This document shows, piece by piece, positions 33,182-45,507 of a stretch of DNA of 64,000 bases. Position 1 is the first letter of the stretch; each line of letters opens with the position of its first letter. Source of the stretch: Orychophragmus violaceus (Eukaryota; Streptophyta; Magnoliopsida; Brassicales; Brassicaceae); NCBI GenBank assembly GCA_030180135.1, contig CM058233.1, positions 100,772,994 to 100,836,993 of the forward strand. Reading direction: 5' to 3'. Made by a program: the position numbers and the translations under genes. The notes under the pieces are model-generated. The model worked only from the letters and a program-made list of their open reading frames with translations. It made no database searches and was not told the origin of the DNA.

Positions 33182-34067
33182 GTAAGGGATCGAGTGTTCA
33201 TCTTCCTTCTTGTTCTGCATATTCTTCTTCTAAGAATTTTCTATTCTCTTTTGGTAAGTGATACGAGTTGTGTAATACTCTTTTGAAGAGAATTTTGTTC
33301 ACTGAAACGTACCACTATCGGTTTGGAGTGGGAATTCATATTTTTTCTTGTCGTTTTTTTTACGTTTTCTTTTCTGCACAAACACAAAACCATAAGAAAC
33401 AACATTAAATCTAATATCACTTAAACCTAAAACTGGTAACAAAACATTTGCTCAGAAATAATAATAATTTTGTTTACAAATATATAATTGAAAATTAGTT
33501 TCAGTAATGGCACGAAAACGCGTTTTGGAGACACATCACATCAAATTCAAAGTAATTTAACAGAAGATTATAAAAATAATTTTATTGGCTTGAGTATTCA
33601 ATCAATCAATAATAAATAACAATAAATTTAGCCGACCCAAACAAAAGAGTGACAATGAGAAGATTTATAAAATAACAAAAAAATGAATGTCATCTTATCA
33701 CCACATTATTAAAAAATGAATTTGTTCATGGAGACGTACGAGTCGACACAGCATTCCTTTGTACGGAACTAACTTGTTTTGTTTAACTGTACGGAACTAA
33801 CTTGGTTGGTGCTATTATAAATACCAAAATTATATCAATTAAGTTACTCAAAAAATATAGATATATATATATTGTTGCTTACAAAAATCTTTAAAAATAT
33901 CCACGTTTACGGTATTAATATGCATATATTTGTAGTGGTGGTATCAAATGAACGTAAACATTCAAATCTGCTTATTGCAGCTGTTTTTTTTTTAATTTCT
34001 TAATAAGTATTAACATCTAAGAAGGTACAAGTATATCGAGATTCCATTTTCTTTTAAAGAGAGAGTA
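33182..34067. other. Intergenic DNA, no gene seen
   Basis: AT-rich. Short direct repeat GTACGGAACTAACTTG twice (33761-33776 and 33790-33805). No exon or RNA gene. Confidence 0.35.
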
Positions 34068-34126
34068 ATCTCAAACTCAGATTTTTTTTTTTGGTCGAAC
34101 CTTTTTCCTTTCTTATTAGTTAAAAC

Positions 34127-37100
34127 TTAAACACTGTTTGCAAAAGCAGCTTGAAGAGCATGCTTAGCGATACAATCAGCTCTACTATTAGCAGAACGAG
34201 AGATGAAATAAAACGAGATAGAAGTAAATTGATGACTAATTGATCTGATATCCTGAAGGATTCCATTCAGATCATTGTGCAGCTCAGACGAATTGATCAA
34301 ATTGACCAGAGTTAAGCAGTCGAGACGAACTTGAAGCTGCTTCACGCCTGAAGAGAGAGCTTGCTGGAGTAGAAGTCGCAGAGCCCATGCTTCGGCTGCT
34401 AGAGCCGAAGGAACAAGTGATTTCACTGCTGAGAAATCTGATGAGAGATGGTCCGGGAGATCTTCTGTCAAATCCCTATAGTGTCATCCCAATCCGCAGT
34501 TTAGAGAAGATGAATTCCAAGCTGCATCAACCCAAGCGATTAGGTCTCGATCTGGAGGAATTGGGTGTAAAAGAGTCGGGTTTAAAGGCTTGATGAGTTC
34601 CTTCTGGGCTTTACTCCAAAGTTTAGCTTCTAACATCGCTTTATTGACGGTATCTCCTTCTGATATCAATTTATTCTCAAACACCAATTTGTTTCTGGCA
34701 GTCCAGAGATTCCAGCATATCCACGGGTAGATAGGTTCAAGAAGACCCGTTGGAGGTAAGTTTTTGCTTGATCTTGCTGATTGGAGAAAGTTTTTGATTT
34801 TTTGATCTTGTTGCAGGGGAGGATTTGTACTTGGGGTTAGAGACCATGTTCTTTGTGCAAAGGGGCAATCAAAGAGAACATGGTCAATGGTTTCTAGAAG
34901 ACCACACCTTTTACATCCGGCATCTACATCCATTCCCCGTCGTCTGAGTTGGTTTCCCACAGGTAAAGCTCCCATCATTGACTTCCAGAGGAATGTTATC
35001 ATTTTTGGGGGAGCTTTGACTTTCCAGATGCATTTTTGCCAGTCAAGGGAGGGATCAATGGGGTTGTGAGTCGTCATGGTTATCAATCCATAGCCTGAAC
35101 GAGTGGAGTAATTTCCACTTTTAACTGGGAGCCATACTAGAGAGTCTTCACGGTTACGGGTGGGGGGGGGTGAAGTTGGAGAATAAGGTGTTCATAGTCG
35201 GGTATGACTCTGCGGATTACATCCACGTTCCAAAGGTTAGTCGTGATTTCTACAAGATCAGCAACTTTCAAGGCCGCAAAGTCTGGATGAGGGGGACCTA
35301 TGGGTGTGAGAGGTTTGGAAGTTGAAAGCCACGGGTCTAACCAAATACTAATGCTAGTACCATCTCCTATTAGCCATCCTAATCCTTCCATAAGAACTCT
35401 TCGACCTGACATGATGCTTTGCCATCCATAGGAGGAATTAGAGGGATTTGAAGCTTGTAGAAATGGTGACGATGAGCAGTACTTCCCCAGCAAAACTCGG
35501 CCCAGTAAAGAATCAGGGTTCTTTAGAAGTCTCCAACCCACTTTAGCAAGCAGAGAGTCATTAAAGGATTCCACTTCTCTGAATCCTAAACCCCCTGCAT
35601 TTTTGGGTAGAGTTAGTTTAGACCAGGCTACCCATGCCATTTTACGGATATCAGGGCTTGAATCCCACCAGAACCTGGTGTAAATGGACTGGAGGCTATC
35701 ACAAAGAGAGGATGGAAGCTTAAAGCAAGATAGGGTATGGGAAGGCATAGCTGTTAAAACTGATTTCAGCATTATGATTTTTCCTGTAGGAGATAGGAAT
35801 TTGGTTGACCAGCGCTGTGACTTCTGTCTGACTTTGTCTACTGATGCAGCAAAAATATCTTTCTTTTTACCATCAAAGCATTCAGGAAGACCAAGGTATT
35901 TACCTGAGCCTCCTTCTCTGGTTATGTGAAGGATTTGTTTTGCTAATCTTTGTTGTCTTCTAGGCGTCATAGTAGAGAAAGTTATAGCAGATTTACTCCG
36001 GTTTATACTTTGGCCAGACACTCTTTCATAGGTAGTTAGGATGAGTTTAAGGGTAGAGCAACTTCTTCTATCAGTTGTGGTGAAGAACATAGTATCATCT
36101 GCAAATAGCAGATGATTAATGTTCGGACATCCTCTTGCCACCCTGATTCCTTTTAGAGTTCCTGCTTTTTGTGCTTGAAGACATAAACCAGTTAGAACTT
36201 CAGTACAGAGTATAAAAAGGTATGGGGAGAGGGGATCTCCCTGCCTTAGTCCTCTAGAAGGAATTACATTCCCTTGGGCAGCCCCATTAATTAGGAAAGA
36301 GTAGGAAACTGAGGTAACACACTCTAGAATCCAACAAACAAAGGTCTCATGGAAACCAAGGCTAAGTAAGACCATTTTAAGAAAGTTCCACTCAATACGG
36401 TCATAGGCCTTACTCATATCAGTTTTTACTGCCATATAGCCTTTCTTTTGAGCCTTGGAATGTTTTAAGAAGTGGAGAGTTTCATGGGTAATTAGGATAT
36501 TATCAGTAATGGCTCGTTTAGGGACAAAGGTTGTTTGGTATTCAGAAATGAGGAGAGGCAGATATCTTTGGAGTCTCCTCGTAAGGATTTTAGCCACAAT
36601 TTTGTAAGTTGTGTTACAAAGAGCTATGGGTCTGTATTCTGAGACTTTTCTGGCATTGGTTACTTTGGCTATGAGGCGTATGTGGGTTTGGTTAGCTCTT
36701 GGTGGGAAGGTTTTTGATCTGAAGAACATCTGGGTTTCTTCAACAATATCCTGCCCAATTATTTCCCAGAAAGATTGGTAAAAACCAGCTGTAAACCCAT
36801 CAGGGCCTGGGGTTTTGGCATGATGAATAGAGAAGACAGCCTCTTTGATTTCCTGTGGGTCTAGGATACGGGTCAAGAAGTTGTTCATTTCTGGGGATAC
36901 TTTGGGGTGGATAACATCTTTAACAACTTGAAAGTCGACAGTCCCATTTGTAGTGAAAATGTCTTGGAAATATTCTGAAATAATCTTGACAAAATCTTTT
37001 TCCTCATGGTGTGGTATCTCTTGTTTGTCTTCTAACACAGTGAATCTATTTTGCAGGCGTCGGGTTCTGGTTGCAGCATGGAAGAAGGGAGTATTCTTAT

Positions 37101-38106
37101 CTCCACTATGGAGCCAGTTAATATGGCTGCGTTGTTTCTAGAAAAGCTCTTCAGCTTTGTACAAAGCACTCAGATCCGCTGTGAGGTTTGAGATTAAGGC
37201 CTGATTAGGAGGGTCTGTCGAGAGAGCTTCTTCCAGTTTTTCTCTCTGTTTTGATATTTCCTTAGCACTATTCTGAGAATGCTCTTTGGTCCATCTGATA
37301 ATCTCCACTCTACATTTATTAATCTTTGATAGAACTGAATTGGTACATTCACTCAACCATACTGAGTCTATTAATTGGTGGACCTCTGGTTTGTGTCTCA
37401 ACCTGTTATCAAATCTAAACAGGCCTCGCTTCTTAACTCTGGATTCATCAAGGACTGTGAGAAGAGGCCGGTGATCTGAGCCTTCAAATCTTTGGTATTG
37501 GGACCTCCCTGATGGAAATGCTTCACTCCAAGCCACATTTGACAATGATCTATCAAGTCTCTCTCTAATGAAATGCGTATGTCTTACTCCCCTCCAAGAT
37601 AATGAGTTTCTTGAATGCTTGATGTTCCAGAGGCCATTTTGGGAGAGAAAGGATCTGAAGTTGATGAATGAGGATACTGGTCTTTTTGGTCCGCCTCTCT
37701 TCTCCTCATGGTCAAGGATCTCGTTGAAATCTCCTGTTAGCATCCAGGCTTCCTCTCGCAGATCACCAAATAGAGAGATGTCTGTCCAGACTTGCTGTCT
37801 CTTTTGGGCATTAGGTTCACCATAGACAAAAGTTATAAAGGACCATTTACCTTTAAACTTCAGTTTGGCATCAATGAAGTTTGTGGTTGATTGCAGAATT
37901 TCCAGATGAACATCCTGCTTCCAGCCGATGGCTAAGCCTCCACTGAGACCCAAAGGAGGTACTGTAAAGACATTTGGGTAGTCATACTCCTTCATTTTTT
38001 TGTTAACATACTCGTTTTGGCGTTTGGTTTCAGACAGGAAAAGGATATCAGGGAACATGGTTTTTCGAATTTCTTTGAGCCTTGGAACTGTTAGGTCACT
38101 ACCCAT
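34127..38106 (-). pseudogene. LINE ORF2 (endonuclease, reverse transcriptase, zf-RVT, RNase H), broken
   Basis: Domains in order: an APE-type endonuclease (38106 to ~37400; ILFLSETKRQN, WMLTGDFNEIL, GSDHRPLL), then a stop at 37138-37140 where a Trp is expected (before KQRSHINWLHSGDKNTPFFH). Reverse transcriptase follows (~36900-35900; VKTDMSKAYDRIEW, RGLRQGDPLSPYLF, and FADD at the active site), then a zf-RVT region (WKVKAPPKMITFLWK, CKRCGLLETIDHVLFDCPF) reached by a frameshift in the 35162-35170 G run. Last is RNase H (IAWVDAAWNSS; a TGA at 34484-34486 in place of Trp; AEAWALRLLL; SANSRADCIAKHAL). Four lesions across ORF1 and ORF2 would all need repair for activity. Confidence 0.9.
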
Positions 38107-38132
38107 ACCTTGGCAGTTCCAGCTCAGAATCT

Positions 38133-39831
38133 CTAAGAAAGAGCAGATTGTCGTGTCCGAAAAACCGACTGGGTTTGTCTGGTAGGCTGGCGTGAGGGAG
38201 GGATCAGTGAGATTGTGGGGTTACTTAGTCTGTGATGAACTGAAGGTCCTGGATTTGCCTGGCTCTGATCAGTGCACAGCTTCTTACGAGATGCTGGTCT
38301 GGTAATAGATCCCATTCTCTTTTTTAAACTAGCTCCCTGGATTGGGCTCCTAACCACCTTCTTCTTTGAGTTAGTAACTCTAACCAAACATTTTTTTGCA
38401 GGCAGTTTAGGAGGCTGGCTTTGAGTAGGATTAGGGACTGGAGAAGTATTCACTGCCGGCACTAGTCTTAGGGAGGTATGGATTCTTGGTTCCTCTTGTC
38501 TGTTGGTATGGGGAGAGATTGAGGATGAGGCTGGTTGCACTCTTCTCCCACTGCTTAGGATAAAATCCTCTTGGATGGGAACGTTTTCATATTGGACCTC
38601 AATGTCCTGTAATTTACTAGCACCTGAGAGAGAATCCTGTCTTGAAGATTGGATTTGTAAGTGGGGGTTAATTGGTGATGGAGGGGTGGTTCTTAGGTGA
38701 TGAGGAGATCTTACGGAATCCTGGCTCAGTCTTGCTGCAGACTGAGATGGATAGTGTCTCGGATTCAGAGGAGAGTTTGGAGGTGTTTGGTAATCTCGAG
38801 TAGGGATATTAGGTTCAGCAGCCTCTTGCTGGGGGAGAGGAGGTTCACGACTGCGTTTTTCAGTCCATATTTGACGAGATGGTTCTCTATGGTTTCTGGA
38901 GATATGATAAGCCTTGGATGTATGTGTTGACAGGATGGGTGAGGGAAGGTGTATGTCATAACTGGCTCGGGATCTCTCCCGGAACTCATGGGGCCTGATA
39001 TAGTTTGCAGTACGGGGAGGAGGTGGGAGAGCTCTTGAGGAAGTATTGTGAGGATTTGAGTACTGGTAGTTAGGCTGGTGTCCACCAGAGGCAGAGGATC
39101 TCAAGTCAGTCTCCTTTCTGAAGGAAGGTCTCTGGTTATGGATAGAGTGGGCACTCTGACTTTGTTTCTTTGGGGCAAAAGAAGGACACTGCTCATGATC
39201 ATGGGCTAATGAGAGGCAGAGGCTGCAGTGGTTTTTGATTTTTTCATAGGTGAAAGTAACAGTGCAGATATCCCCTGAGGGGAGACATATCTCCATAGAT
39301 TTTTCCAAGGGTTTGAGACCATTAATGGAAACTCTTACCCCTTGACTGTTCAGCATCATCTTCCAAGTAGGTCCCTAATTCATCACCGATGGTTTTTAAC
39401 GTCTGAGAGGTCCAAAAGTGGAGGGGGATGCCGTTAATCTTTACCCAGAATGTTATAAGTGAAGGGAAGGAAGGTGAGATAACAGGTTCCCAACGTTGAA
39501 GAAGTATCATCCAGTATCTGTAGTGATATGGGCTCTTATCCAGAACGGTTTGAAGCTCTTCCTCTGACTGAAATTTGAATTGGAAGGTGTCCGGTCCTAG
39601 ATCTCTTCCTGTTATGCGTCCTTCTAGGCCCCATAGATGAGGAAAGTACGACAAGACAGCTTTTGGGTGTTGGAACGCAAGGTTTGTGACTCTTCCTATG
39701 AGCGTGAGGTGATTTTCCTCGATGAGGAGAGCACTGTTAGAGTCTGGTATTCGTACAGGGGAGCGTTTCTTGGGAAAAGATTGGTTTTCAGGCCATTTTC
39801 CTTTGTCCCGACGTGAGGGTCTGAGAGCCAT
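38133..39831 (-). pseudogene. LINE ORF1 (gag-like, DUF4283 and zinc knuckle), frameshifted
   Basis: Starts at the ATG at 39831 (MALRPSRRDKGKWPENQSFP). A DUF4283-type domain covers the first ~165 residues (VLSYFPHLWGLEGRI, YWMILLQRWEP, FWVKINGIPLHFW). The frame shifts near 39340-39355 in a GGGG run and continues as VRVSINGLKPLEKSMEI, then a CCHC-type knuckle (CSLCLSLAHDHEQC). A long Pro/Ser/Gln/Arg-rich tail follows to 38133. ORF1 proteins bind LINE RNA. Total length ~565 codons is normal for plant L1. Confidence 0.85.
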
Positions 39832-40414
39832 GATAGCAGAGGACAGAACAAGAAAGGAGGGTCTGAGAATATGAATATGGTAAGAGATAATGGTGAATCG
39901 GGAGGATGAATGAAGAGAAAAGGTCGTTGGAATTCAATGAAGAATGGAGAGGAAACTAGCTTTCCGGTGAAGAAAAGGTAGCAAAAGCTTAGTATGAAGC
40001 GTCACTATCAGGTCTGAGAGATTAATTTGAAACACATCCTTATTTGCGAAAGGGTTGTAGCCGTTGGGGAGGATGCAGGCTAGCTGGGAGAAGGTTCATT
40101 ATCCAGAAAGGGAAAGTGTTGGGAAAAGGGGGGGAACGTGAGACTTAGGGAGGCACGCTTGGAAACTGAATGTCAACTCCCCGGGTTGTGTGCCAGGGAG
40201 CTTTTCATCTCTCTAGAAAAGTCTCTAAAAAAAACAATATATCTCAAACTCAGATTTAATATGGTAAAATTGACGGAAATTTTTTATTCTGATAAATTTA
40301 TTAGTTTGATTATATTAGACAACAACTGCAAAAATCTATCAAAGATATCAAAGGTCAATAGCTTGACTGGCAAATAAAATTTTTTTTTTCATATTTTATC
40401 CTTGGTGTATATAT

Positions 40415-40920
40415 AGTAGGTCTGTGTTTGGATATCTATTCAGATTTGGGTCAATTTTTCGGATTTTCATATTTTTTGAGTTTAGAGTTACATACCTTGT
40501 TCAAATACTTTTATATATCGACTCGAACTTCAGTTAGAATTTATCGGATTCGAGTGGGGTTAGAGCACCAAAAATACCAACAAAAATGTTTGAAAACTCG
40601 AAAATATTTGAATTATTCAAAAATTTCGTAAAAAAAATCTACTCAAATTATCTAAGTATTCGAAAATATTCAAAAATATATATACTACCAAAATTATAAA
40701 AATAAAAAACTATTCAAACTACCAAAAAGTACTCAAAATATCAAAACTAACCGAAATTAGATAAAATTTTGGATTATTTCGGATACCAATTCAGATTCGG
40801 TTCAAGTTCGGTTATTACCCAATACCTGAAATATCTTGACTTAAATCTCATTCGGATATTATTTTAGAATCGGTTTGGATTTGAATTCGAGTTTCGAGTA
40901 AAATGCCCACATCTAATTTA
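40415..40920. repeat. Decayed hAT-like repeat rich in TTCGG/CCGAA words
   Basis: Left end GTAGGTCTGTGTTTGGATAT and the inverted right end TTAGATGTGGGCATTTTACT are weakly matching termini. The interior alternates TTCGGAT and CGAAAT words (ATATTCAAAAATAT, CCAATTCAGATTCGG). This is a common crucifer repeat style; similar material occurs at 59449-60085, 10740-10900 and 62235-62275. Confidence 0.45.
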
Positions 40921-41509
40921 TGGCTTCATATTTCTCCTTTTAATTTAAATAAGGACCAATCATTAGAAAGATACAACTGAAATGTCAATCTGTAGTGAAA
41001 TAGTTCCATGCTTAAGAATATACATATAGTTGTTTATTTACGTGCACAATCTACACAAATTAACTAGTGCAAGTGGAACACTACTCCATGATGTCACGGA
41101 TATAATTCGTAAGTAGCTAGCTTGTAGAAATTAAATTCATTTTAAAAAAAATCGGCAATCATGTTGTAAGCGTACCATAATTTATTGAATGTTTGGCTCA
41201 CAATTAAAAAATATACTAGTCATCATCATATTAATATTATACATTATATTGTTGGTATATAAGATTATTAGATCTCGTGGCACCAAAAATATACATTGGG
41301 TTGTCAAACACATATAGATAGAAATGATAAGATAGGTTGGTATATTTAGTCTTTAACAATATAAATGTTGGATTGTGACAACAACAAAAAAAAAAAACAA
41401 TATAAATGTTGGTATTTGAGGTTATGTAAGCGTAACATTTGAGTCCTTTGGAATGCCACTTTACAACTCCAAAGATATTTCGATATTTTTTAAAATCTTT
41501 GATATCATA
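40921..41509. other. Intergenic DNA, no gene seen
   Basis: AT-rich. Direct repeat AACAATATAAATGTTGG at ~41356 and ~41398. Nothing coding. Confidence 0.35.
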
Positions 41510-41732
41510 TGTTATATCTGACCATCGTGTTACTATTACAATATGTCAAAATGTTGTATTGAGATAAGAAGATAACGATAAATAAGAGATACATACAAAT
41601 ATTATGTATATCTTCAAGTGTTGCGATATACTTAGAATTAGGGTTTATCTAGTTCTTTGTAATAGCTATATAAGAGGCCTTTGATCGAATGAATGAATAA
41701 CACAACAGAATATTATGATTCAAAGTTTGTCA

Positions 41733-41745
41733 TGGTATCAGAGCC
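41733..41745 (+). promoter_or_regulatory. Copia primer-binding site (tRNA-iMet)
   Basis: TGGTATCAGAGCC, directly 3' of the LTR terminus CA, matches the 3' end of initiator methionine tRNA and primes minus-strand DNA synthesis in Copia elements. Confidence 0.88.
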
Positions 41746-41774
41746 ACGAACAAACATAAACCTCAAAACTCTTT

Positions 41775-43375
41775 TTGATTCAAATTGCTAATCGTGTAAC
41801 AATTCCGATTACGCAATCGACTCTGTTTTTTTCTCACGAAAACAGAGCATACCGAATGGCTATGACGACAACCGACCCAAAACACAAGACGATCACCCCT
41901 TTTGACCTATCATCGAATGACAACCCTGGCGCAGTCATCTCGCAGCCGCTTCTCAACGGCTCGAACTACGATGAATGGGCTCTCAATTTTCGAATGGCTC
42001 TCAGTTCTAGGAAGAAATTTGGCTTCTTGGACGGGACGATAAAGAAACCAAATCTCGATGATCCACGGTTTGAAGATTGGGTTGCCAACAACCACCTGAT
42101 CATCGGCTGGATCAAGCTCACGCTCGAACCTCGTATCCGATCTTCGATCTCTTCTCGAGAGATTGCTAAAGAAGTGTGGGACGTGATTAAACGACGCTTT
42201 GCTCAAAAGAGTGGAGCTCGACTGCAGCAGCTGCGAAATCAATTAGCTTCGTGTAGACAAAACGGATCAACAATCGACGAGTACTTTGGAAAATTGACAA
42301 AGATATGGGACGGCATCGCGGAATGCTTGAATACTAAACGGTGTACGTGTGACCAATGCGTATGCGATCTTAATGCTGCGCACGATAAGGAAAAAGAAAT
42401 TCTCCAAATCCACGATTTCTTATCAGGATTGGATGATTCAATTCATGGTACCGTTCGCACACAGTTATGTGCACTCAGTCCATTACCAGATCTCGATAGT
42501 ATCTATCAGACGATCTTACAGAATGAGATCTTGCACTCAAACTCGACACAAGAACCGTCTCCTTCTCTTATGAGTTTCGCGACTCAAACAAACACGAATC
42601 AATCATCCAAAGTCTATACGAAGGACGTGTCCAAACAAGATGGATGACCATGTACTGTCTGTGGTCGAGCTGGACATGAAGCCAAAGGATGTTTTAAGGT
42701 GATTGGGTATCCAGAATGGTGGGGAGAGCGGCCACGGAACAGAACCGATTATCGCGGACAGTCAGCTGGGCGAGGTAGAGGAGCTGCACCACGAACGAAC
42801 GCTGCCCAAATTGGAGCTGCATCTTCAACAAAAGTCGCATCCAATGTGGCTCTTACAGACAATGGTCGTCAAGGTCTAACCGGACTTACTGACGACCAAT
42901 GGAAAGCAATCCAACGGATCATTCACAGCGACAAACCGGCACCTCAGAGTGGTAAGATTGATGGTTTGACTTGGATTCTTGATACAGGAGCAACGCATCA
43001 CATGAGTGGATGCATCGAAGCGTTTGATGAAATACGAAACATAACTCCTATATCAGTCTCTCTTCCGACAAAAAACTGAGGCTGTTTCTACGAAACAGGG
43101 CACGATCCACCTAACTCCGCAAGTTTCACTGAAGAATGTGTATCTTGTGGAAGGGTTTCATATGAACTTGATTTCATTGGGACAGTTGGTTACTGATAAT
43201 CATTTAATCGGCCAAGTCACTGATAAACTCATTGTATTGCAGGACCGATTTACGAGGACGTTGATTGGAGCGGGTGAAAGAGAGGGAGAGGGATTGTATC
43301 GGTTCCGAGGAATGAAGACTTTGACATCTCTGCAAACAAGTGTTAGTGATTTAGTGTTATGGCATGAATTAAGAT
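41775..43375 (+). pseudogene. Copia gag-pol fragment, two lesions and truncated
   Basis: Gag domain from ~41850 (PLLNGSNYDEWALNFRMALS, FLDGTIKKP, EVWDVIKRRF, ARLQQLRNQLASCRQ). A TGA at 42645-42647 probably replaces a Trp just before the CCHC knuckle (CTVCGRAGHEAKGC). Protease: WILDTGATHHMSG (~42972-43010). A frameshift in an A-run near 43073 precedes the pre-integrase region (NVYLVEGFHMNLISLGQL). The sequence ends at ~43371. Not able to make a full polyprotein. Confidence 0.85.
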
Positions 43376-43505
43376 TTGTAAGAGTAGCTAGTGAGAAGTG
43401 ACCTAACCACATGGCACAAAGCCACAAACCTAATAGTAACGCTAAATATCGAAGAACATACCAATGTCGATATATCCATGTTTGTGTGACAACCCCCAAA
43501 AAATG

Positions 43506-43507
<2 letters not shown>

Positions 43508-43558
<51 letters not shown>
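43508..43558. repeat. (TA)n microsatellite
   Basis: About 25 TA units; a second shorter run lies at 43672-43688. The frames crossing it (poly-Tyr-Ile) are artefacts. Confidence 0.95.
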
Positions 43559-43562
<4 letters not shown>

Positions 43563-43699
43563 TCAACATGTACTATCCATGATGGACACATATATAGGTC
43601 ACGACTCCGTATTAACACAAACTGCACGTATGCTTATTTCAGACGTTAACCGAAGAATTCAAAGAAATCGGTTATATATATATATATATTTTTTTTCCC

Positions 43700-44276
43700 T
43701 TCATTTTTAAATTTGTTTTCTTGAGATCATCAATATTATTATTGTATCATGTTGTCATGGTTACATATACCATGTCGACATACAACTTAATATTTATAGT
43801 ATAGATGATGGATCTATTAACATCACCAAGTAAGATTGAAGTAATATTTTCCTACATATATTAAGATTAGTATGATAATGATATTGATTGGTAATTATAT
43901 ATAATCGTGAAAGTAAAGAATAAAATGTTGTGGAATGGAAAAGTATGATATACTAGGATATAAAATTCTACATCAAAAATTAGAAAAAATCTCATATAAT
44001 AATTAAATTTTATGAATATTTAATTTAAAATTAATTGGCAATAAATATATTAGTCTATATCATTTATATATTATTTAAGATTTCTTTTCTAATTTTTGAT
44101 GTAAGATTTTATGTCATCTTTAACAAATATTTGTATATGTATATTTGTCTATGTATCGATATGTATAAATAGACCGTCGTCAAGTTGGTGCAAGAGGGGA
44201 TGAAAAATTCTTCCCAGTTGCAAGAGCCAGCTGACTAATATTCTTAATAAAATGATTTTTTTTTCCCTCTCTCAGT
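43700..44276. other. Intergenic DNA, no gene seen
   Basis: AT-rich, with an imperfect inverted repeat around 43965-44115 (ATAAAATTCTACATCAAAAATTAG against CTAATTTTTGATGTAAGATTTTAT), about 150 bp across. It has the shape of a small MITE or hairpin element. Confidence 0.5.
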
Positions 44277-44495
44277 ATGCGTTTTATAATTAGTTTGTTG
44301 ACTTTGAGTTATTTGCCTTTTCTTTTTGCCTTTTATGGGACTGCGATCACCCGTGCCAACTTCCATTCCTCATCCCCTAAAAGAGAAAGGCTATCAGCAA
44401 TTCATCATGGACGGAAAAAAGTAGAGCTTAGTATAAATTCCATAAATGAATTTAAAGCAAATTTAGAGAAGCCAATAATAAAGTATAAGATATAA
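44277..44495 (+). CDS. Small ORF with signal-peptide-like start (72 aa), doubtful
   Basis: The ATG at 44277 gives MRFIISLLTLSYLPFLFAFY then GTAITRANFHSSSPKRERLS. The hydrophobic N-terminus followed by a polar, basic segment resembles a small secreted peptide precursor. There is no recognised family motif and the 3' part is AT-rich. It may be chance. Confidence 0.22.
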   Translation: MRFIISLLTLSYLPFLFAFYGTAITRANFHSSSPKRERLSAIHHGRKKVELSINSINEFKANLEKPIIKYKI

Positions 44496-45401
44496 TTAAA
44501 AGTTTACCAACCCGCTATTGAGAATATAACATATTGGCCTATATCTACCTAACTTTTTGTGTGTTTTATAAATTAAAACTAATTATGATCAACATTTGAA
44601 TATCTCTGTGCATGTAATGATAAACATGTAAATTAAATATATACACAAAAATCATAATTATAATTAAACGAAAGAATAAGATATTATCGGAGAATCTTTC
44701 TTTAGTCCTAGTTGTTAGATTTTGTGCTACGGGATTAAAGGTATCCCTATTCTACGACAGAGGCGTGGGGTTTGGACCAAACTATATATTACCACTACAA
44801 TGCTTAAGATAAAGTACCGATGATACCCTCTCAAATGATTTTTGACGTTTTTAAAAATATTTTATTAAAAGAAGGTTACTGTAGAGATCATATATACTTG
44901 AGTTTGACCAATTTATAAATATATTTTATTATATCCAATTGCTCGTTACGTGAACACAAGGTAAGCTAGACTTACGTACCACATTAAACACACACATAAT
45001 TTACAAGTTTGAAACTAGTGACAAAACCTTTATATATATAAATATGCTAGTGTGCTGGGTACGTCATACATGCATGTACAAATGCCGCTTCAGTATTTAA
45101 TTTAGTATTTAATTAAATTCTCTCTAACTCATATGCTTCAAAAAAACATATTGTCAATATATAAAATAACATAAATATGGATTTTCTGAATTTTGGTGTA
45201 TGAATTATAATTGAGATATTTGGTCGGAGATGGATATTTGACAAGTAAGCACAATTGTATTAAAATATAAGTTTAGGTACGAATTGACTTTTTCAAAGTC
45301 TACTCAATAAATTGTAAAAGTTGAATGACTAACGGATTTACATGTGATAAGGAAGAAAAAAAACCCTAAACCACAAACAGTCCAATTTTATTTTCCTTCT
45401 T
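44496..45401. other. WRKY29 upstream region with W-boxes
   Basis: AT-rich non-coding DNA. W-box cores: TTGACC at 44904-44909, TTGACT at 45284-45289 and TTGACA at ~45238. WRKY proteins bind such sites, so auto- or cross-regulation is possible; this is inference. Confidence 0.45.
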
Positions 45402-45409
45402 TATATAAA
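45402..45409 (+). promoter_or_regulatory. TATA box of WRKY29
   Basis: TATATAAA, 99-106 bp upstream of the ATG at 45508, followed by an A/G-rich leader containing GAGAGAGAGAGAT just before the start. Confidence 0.65.
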
Positions 45410-45507
45410 CCGATGTTGCCCGAAAGGCATTTCCTCGCCATATACTTGTCATAGAAAGAATAAAAAGATAAAAGAGGAAATAAAATCTCAAAAAGAGAGA
45501 GAGAGAT

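Larger units (their letters stand above)
34084..40240 (-). mobile_element. Near-full-length L1-type LINE, ~6.2 kb
   Basis: Target duplication ATCTCAAACTCAGATT at 34068-34083 and 40241-40256 marks both ends. The 3' end (minus) reads GGTTCGACC then poly(A), the usual crucifer LINE ending. A ~400-bp 5' leader (39832-40240) precedes ORF1 and ORF2 (separate entries). It has two frameshifts (near 39350 and in the G9 run at 35162-35170) and two Trp-to-stop changes (37138-37140 and 34484-34486), so this copy is dead but young enough to be almost whole. Confidence 0.92.
41510..43375 (+). mobile_element. Ty1/Copia retrotransposon, 5' half
   Basis: A putative LTR (~41510-41732, ending TTTGTCA, with a TATATAAGAGG TATA-type signal near 41670) is followed immediately by TGGTATCAGAGCC (41733-41745). 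That is the primer-binding site complementary to initiator tRNA-Met used by Copia elements. Gag and the start of pol follow. The element stops abruptly after LWHEL (near 43371), the point in pol where GAG-pre-integrase normally reads LWHxRLGH. No integrase, RT, RNase H or 3' LTR is present. Confidence 0.8.

Noticed and set aside
43369..43710. Open frames with poly-Tyr-Ile
   Set aside because: They are translations of the (TA)n microsatellite.
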